A stretch of 64,000 bases of DNA, from assembly GCA_013397845.1 (NCBI GenBank), contig VZTG01006404.1, positions 585,886 to 649,885 of the forward strand, given 5' to 3'. The position numbers and the translations under genes are program-made. The DNA is from Melanocharis versteri. Lineage: Eukaryota > Chordata > Aves > Passeriformes > Melanocharitidae. Of the stretch, positions 60,324 through 64,000 are shown piece after piece. The notes under the pieces are model-generated. The model did not search any database, had not been told where the DNA came from, and was given only the letters and a program-made list of their open reading frames with translations. Position 1 is the first letter of the stretch. The number at the start of each line of letters is the position of its first letter.

Positions 60324-60432
60324 TTAAACCGTGATTATCTCAACCTGCAAGTTTTACCTTTTTCCACTTTTCCTCCTCATCCCACCAGCAGGGTTAGGAG
60401 GAAGTGAATGAATGGCTGCATGGTACTTAGTT
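60265..60432 (+). mobile_element. LTR 3' part, copy 1 (with (TTA)n)
   Basis: A (TTA)n run followed by TTAAACCGTGATTATCTC through GGCTGCATGGTACTTAGTT (60324-60432), then a single N. The 109-nt segment equals 61725-61833 apart from one base (GTGATT versus GTGGTT). It is part of the LTR seen intact downstream. Confidence 0.85.
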
Positions 60433-60433
60433 N

Positions 60434-60700
60434 CAATTCGTGACACAAAGATGTGGTTATAGCTACTAAGTCACCATGGACTGGATTGTCTCTCTGAGTT
60501 CATTCAGCCGTTTGTCACTTTCTGTTCTCATGGCTTTTGGTCCCAAGGCCAAGAAGTACCAGCTGGCACCCAGTCACAAATTTAAGGAGCAGTCCCTTCT
60601 GAAATAAATCAGTCTTGAGGAATGCTATCTGGAGCATGTTGCAGTGGGGTCAGGGAGCAGACTTGTAAGTGAAGTGGATAATGAGAGGTTCAGTTTCGGG
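60434..60700. repeat. Duplicated block A, copy 2
   Basis: Second copy of the 267-nt block, starting right after a single N at 60433 and running without a break into unique sequence (TTTGGTTCCTAG). Confidence 0.9.
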
Positions 60701-61227
60701 TTTGGTTCCTAGATCTCTTGTATTTCACTTTTTACCTGTGCTCTTTGGCATTCACTGCTAGCCACAAAACCTGTCTATTGAATCCTTGGCTGTCTGGTAT
60801 TCTGAAACCACTCTCTGAGATATTTGCTTCCCAGAGTCCTGTCTAGACTCTTGTCAGCCCAGGCTTCTTGGGTAACAGGGAAGTGAGGAAAGTGACCTTA
60901 GCACAAGGACAGTCATAGTATTTCAAGGAAGTGGTTCTACAGATTTCTGAAAACTAAGTTTAGTGGACTGTTTGACTTAATTTGACCTCATAGCTACTGT
61001 GAGCCCAAAGCCAGCCAGAATTTCTGTCAAGGCATTCTTGTCTTCTATTTTCCCTCTAGTTCCATGTACACAGGGCACTTACAGGTAATAAGAGATTACT
61101 GCCATCTTTTTCTTACACTGCTTGCTCCAGTCAACCCTTTTTTTTGGAATGCACATTCTACCTTGGGAATGCAGACCAGTAAGGCAGAATGATAACCTCA
61201 GAATTTAGCACTAAGGGCTTTACTGTC
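60701..61227. other. Unique sequence upstream of the LTR
   Basis: About 530 bp with no recognised gene. Under the two-haplotype reading this is part of what is hidden in the N gap. Confidence 0.5.
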
Positions 61228-61443
61228 TGTCCTGGTTTGAACTGGAATAGAGTTAATCTTCTACTTAGTAGCTGGTAAAGTGCTCAGTTTTAGATTGAGT
61301 ATGAGAATAATGTTAATAAAACACTGAGGTTTTGGTTGTTGTTAAAGTAGAGCTTACCCTAAGTCAAGGAAATTTCAGTTTTCCTTGCTCTGCCTGCAAG
61401 CAGGTGCTCAAGAGATTGTGAAGGAGCACAAGGACAGCCGACN

Positions 61444-61550
61444 TAGTCCTTTTTCCAGAGTTCTCTCCAGAGTTTCAGAGTTCCCGTCCTGGAACTCTAT
61501 CCTGGCCAAAACCAGGACTCTGTGATTATAATTTAATGACATATTAAGCA
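61444..61550. repeat. Duplicated block D, copy 1 (misplaced)
   Basis: From TAGTCCTTTTTCCAGAG to CATATTAAGCA, bounded on both sides by single Ns. Equal to 61856-61961 except for one inserted base. Confidence 0.88.
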
Positions 61551-61665
61551 NCTGTGTAAACTGGTAGGAGTTGGCTGGGAGCCACGGATCATTGCTGGGG
61601 GATGGGTTGGGAATTGGTATGCTTGTGGTGAGCAGTTTTACTGTGCATCACTTGTTTCTCTTGGG

Positions 61666-61684
61666 TATTATTATTATTATTATT

Positions 61685-61724
<40 letters not shown>
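61666..61724. repeat. (TTA)n microsatellite within the LTR
   Basis: About 59 nt of TTA units with one TTTTTATT interruption. The copy at 60265-60323 lacks the interruption. Confidence 0.93.
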
Positions 61725-61855
61725 TTAAACCGTGGTTATCTCAACCTGCAAGTTTTACCTTTTTCCACTTTTCCTCCTCATCCCACCAGCAGGGTTAGGA
61801 GGAAGTGAATGAATGGCTGCATGGTACTTAGTTGCTGGCTGGGGTTAAACCACCA

Positions 61856-61961
61856 TAGTCCTTTTTCCGAGTTCTCTCCAGAGTTTCAGAGTTCCCGTCC
61901 TGGAACTCTATCCTGGCCAAAACCAGGACTCTGTGATTATAATTTAATGACATATTAAGCA
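61856..61961. repeat. Duplicated block D, copy 2
   Basis: It begins immediately after the LTR end. Read on the minus strand, 61931 backwards starts AGTCCTGGTTTTGGCCAGGA, resembling an LTR 5' end in opposite orientation, so the + LTR may have inserted into or beside an older inverted LTR fragment (inference). Confidence 0.8.
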
Positions 61962-64000
61962 TTGGACCCTAAGAAAGCAGGTACTTTGAACACCTTAGAG
62001 AAATAATATATGAATCCAAAATATAAAACATAATGACATCGTGGAATATAAAAGGGAGTTTGCAGCCTGATAAAGACATATTTTCTTCTGTCAAATTTCA
62101 GTGCACAAAATGAAGGATCATTTTAGGCCAGCCATAGCCAAATGTGGTCATTACCTTTATCTGATCAATATCTTTTTATAGAGTGGACTGCAAATGTCTT
62201 TTTGCCCAGTCTAACACACTGATGCTATTGACAAAATCCAGAATTATGTCATTCTTCAGTGAAATTACTCCAGTAATTTTACAGCAGATGCATTTTATCT
62301 TGATGCAAATCTACCTCAGCTTTTCCTTTGCTGTTGATGGCTTGCAATCACTTCCATATGGTATGAGATTAAAATTGGCTGCTCAAGGGAATGAAAATAA
62401 GAGATATGGCAATTATGTCCAATAATGAATGTTTAAAGAAGATAAATCAAGACATCCTCTGTAGTCATTTACCGTTGAACAAAGGAAGGTCAGATATGTT
62501 ATACGTAGTTTTTAGGTACAACACAGCTTAGTGGAAAGCCAGAGTCATCCTAAAATTCACAGAGAGGTTTTCTCTATATATGATGTTCAGGAAGGTAAAA
62601 AAAAACCCGCACTGCACAGAGAACTACAAAACTCAGCAGAAAACTCAAAGTAGAGGTGGAGTTTATTGCCAGACTGTTCTCTCAAAGTCGCTTGTGAGAC
62701 AAACAGCATCAGCCACAAACAATACACAGAAAGTCTAACATTTCTATGTAGAGACATCTCTGATGTTGGGTTGATGCAGCAAAAATTAGGATAGGAGTTA
62801 TGTCTATTTTCTCTGCTATCAGCCTGATAATTTCTAAGAAAAAACTGGTTTAGACAGCTGGGGTGATGACATCTGACAGAGCTCATCTGATACTGCTTCA
62901 AGAATAGTCTGGAGACTTCTGTCTTTGGACTTATATCAGTAAATCCCGTCTTGAAGTTTGTTATCTAAGTCGAGCTGACTCATTGCTCATGAAACCAAAC
63001 ATCAAATAAAAACGAAGAAAAAACCGCACATTTGATTGATTAGTCCACTGGTTTACTTTTTAGTATATAAATTATTCAGATTCACTTCCATTCTCTGACC
63101 CCTTTGAACTGAATTTCTCCTTGTAGAAGAAAGTGCCTGATGAGGAGGTAATTGAGTATTCCAGGATGGGTCTCTCTCAGTCCCTTTTGTGAAAAATGTT
63201 GTGGTTTGCATAAATAAATGAGAGCTTTATTCACTAGCATTACTTTTCAAGTGTTATGATGTGGTTGTTTGTCCTCCCTGCCTCCACAGTCATGCACAGA
63301 ATAACTTTCTCTCTATCTGCAAACACAGGTGTAGCCTTCCAACACATGAGTCAGGTCTTTTGTATGGAACTAAGCTACTGGAGACCTGATGTGAAGTCCA
63401 GCATCACCTACCATTTCAACACCTAGATTAGCTGATGAGTCTGCCAGAACTGGTTGCTCATGGCAATCACCTGGCATACAAAAAACATCAGCTTTCAGTC
63501 TTCAGTATAAAATCACCCTTGGGGCATGATGCCACTGAAAAGCATTATTTTTTATAAGGAAAGACACTTTTATGTTTCCCCCCTTTACAAATGGTAGGTG
63601 ATTCTGCCTCTAAGCCAACAGTCCTTCTAGAAGAGAAATTAGATGTAAAGGATTGTGACAACATGCGAAGGTTGAAAATTAATGAAGGATTTAAGGAATT
63701 CTTCAGCTGTATGTGGCAAATAGAGTAGGTGAGAGAACGTCAAAGAAAAAGCATATATGCCTTGAGTGCTCGAAGACATTTAAAAGTTTAACTGGACTAT
63801 TAATCTAGGCCATCATCTGCGACAGCCTCAAATTGCTATTAATTCCATTGAATTTTGCCTTTGAAATGATTAAATTTTAGGCAGTCCAGAGAGGAAAGAA
63901 AGCAAGGTTTTTATATGTAACATTAGGTCTGTGAAAGGAGGGATGGTGTGGACAAGGTAGAACACTGATATAAGTTTTACCACTTGGAACAGAAGTGGGT
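61962..64000. other. Intergenic, no gene recognised
   Basis: About 2 kb of unique AT-rich DNA. Open frames of 80-104 codons on either strand are not protein-like. Confidence 0.5.

Larger units (their letters stand above)
61228..61855 (+). mobile_element. Endogenous retrovirus LTR, interrupted by a misplaced block
   Basis: Starts TGTCCTGGTTTGAACTGG with the AATAGAGTTAAT and GAGTATGAGAATAATGTTAA blocks, and ends GGCTGGGGTTAAACCACCA. Between, single Ns at 61443 and 61551 bracket a 107-nt block (61444-61550) that also occurs directly after the LTR, so the LTR is probably continuous in the real genome. A long (TTA)n lies in its 3' half (61666-61724). No viral coding sequence is seen. Confidence 0.8.

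Noticed and set aside
59601..60407. Open frames of 233 and 268 codons
   Set aside because: They exist only because they read through 607 N and a TTA repeat (poly-Ile or poly-Leu).
1..64000. CRISPR arrays, prokaryotic operons, phage, integrons, riboswitches
   Set aside because: Nothing of the kind is visible; the window is spliced vertebrate DNA with retroelements.
1..64000. tRNA and rRNA genes
   Set aside because: I saw no cloverleaf-like A/B box pairs or rRNA core sequences; short tRNA-like strings (for example near 46596) do not extend.

Overview
The window is vertebrate nuclear DNA, most likely from a bird. The evidence is one intron-rich, GT-AG-spliced desmosomal cadherin gene in AT-rich DNA, several CR1 LINE fragments with the CR1 3' tail, and solo LTRs of an avian endogenous-retrovirus type (outer ends close to TGTCCTGGTTT and TTAAACCA..ACA). 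I see no operon, CRISPR array, tRNA, rRNA or prokaryotic feature.

Positions 1633-20986 (+) hold almost all of a desmocollin gene, best matched to DSC1. Fourteen consecutive coding exons, a terminal exon and an alternative 46-nt mini-exon can be placed to the base, and all splice phases are compatible. Joined, they give 868 codons: end of the signal peptide, propeptide, furin site, five cadherin repeats, one membrane helix and a cytoplasmic tail with a plakoglobin-binding segment. Exon 1 (5'UTR, ATG, most of the signal peptide) is not recognisable and probably lies upstream. Including the mini-exon at 20658-20703 gives the short 'b' tail; skipping it gives the long 'a' tail. A 3'UTR may run to poly(A) signals near 23.89-23.91 kb. 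Introns 7 and 13 carry CR1 insertions.

Positions 23.9-64 kb look intergenic. They hold more CR1 fragments (24.4-25.3, 40.2-40.4, 44.1, 53.0-53.3 kb), solo LTRs (33.5-34.0 kb +, 45.65-46.10 kb -, 61.2-61.9 kb +), microsatellites and homopolymers, a CpG-rich patch at 35.46-35.68 kb and long AT-rich unique DNA. I found no second cadherin exon there, although mammalian DSC1 has DSC2 downstream.

The assembly is unreliable at 59.39-61.96 kb. A 607-N gap and three single Ns separate three pairs of nearly identical blocks, which look like two haplotypes or overlapping contigs laid end to end.

I did not find a credible undescribed system. The observations most worth following are the loss of acidic calcium ligands at the EC4-EC5 linker of this desmocollin, the preserved mini-exon, the isolated CpG patch and the assembly artefact.
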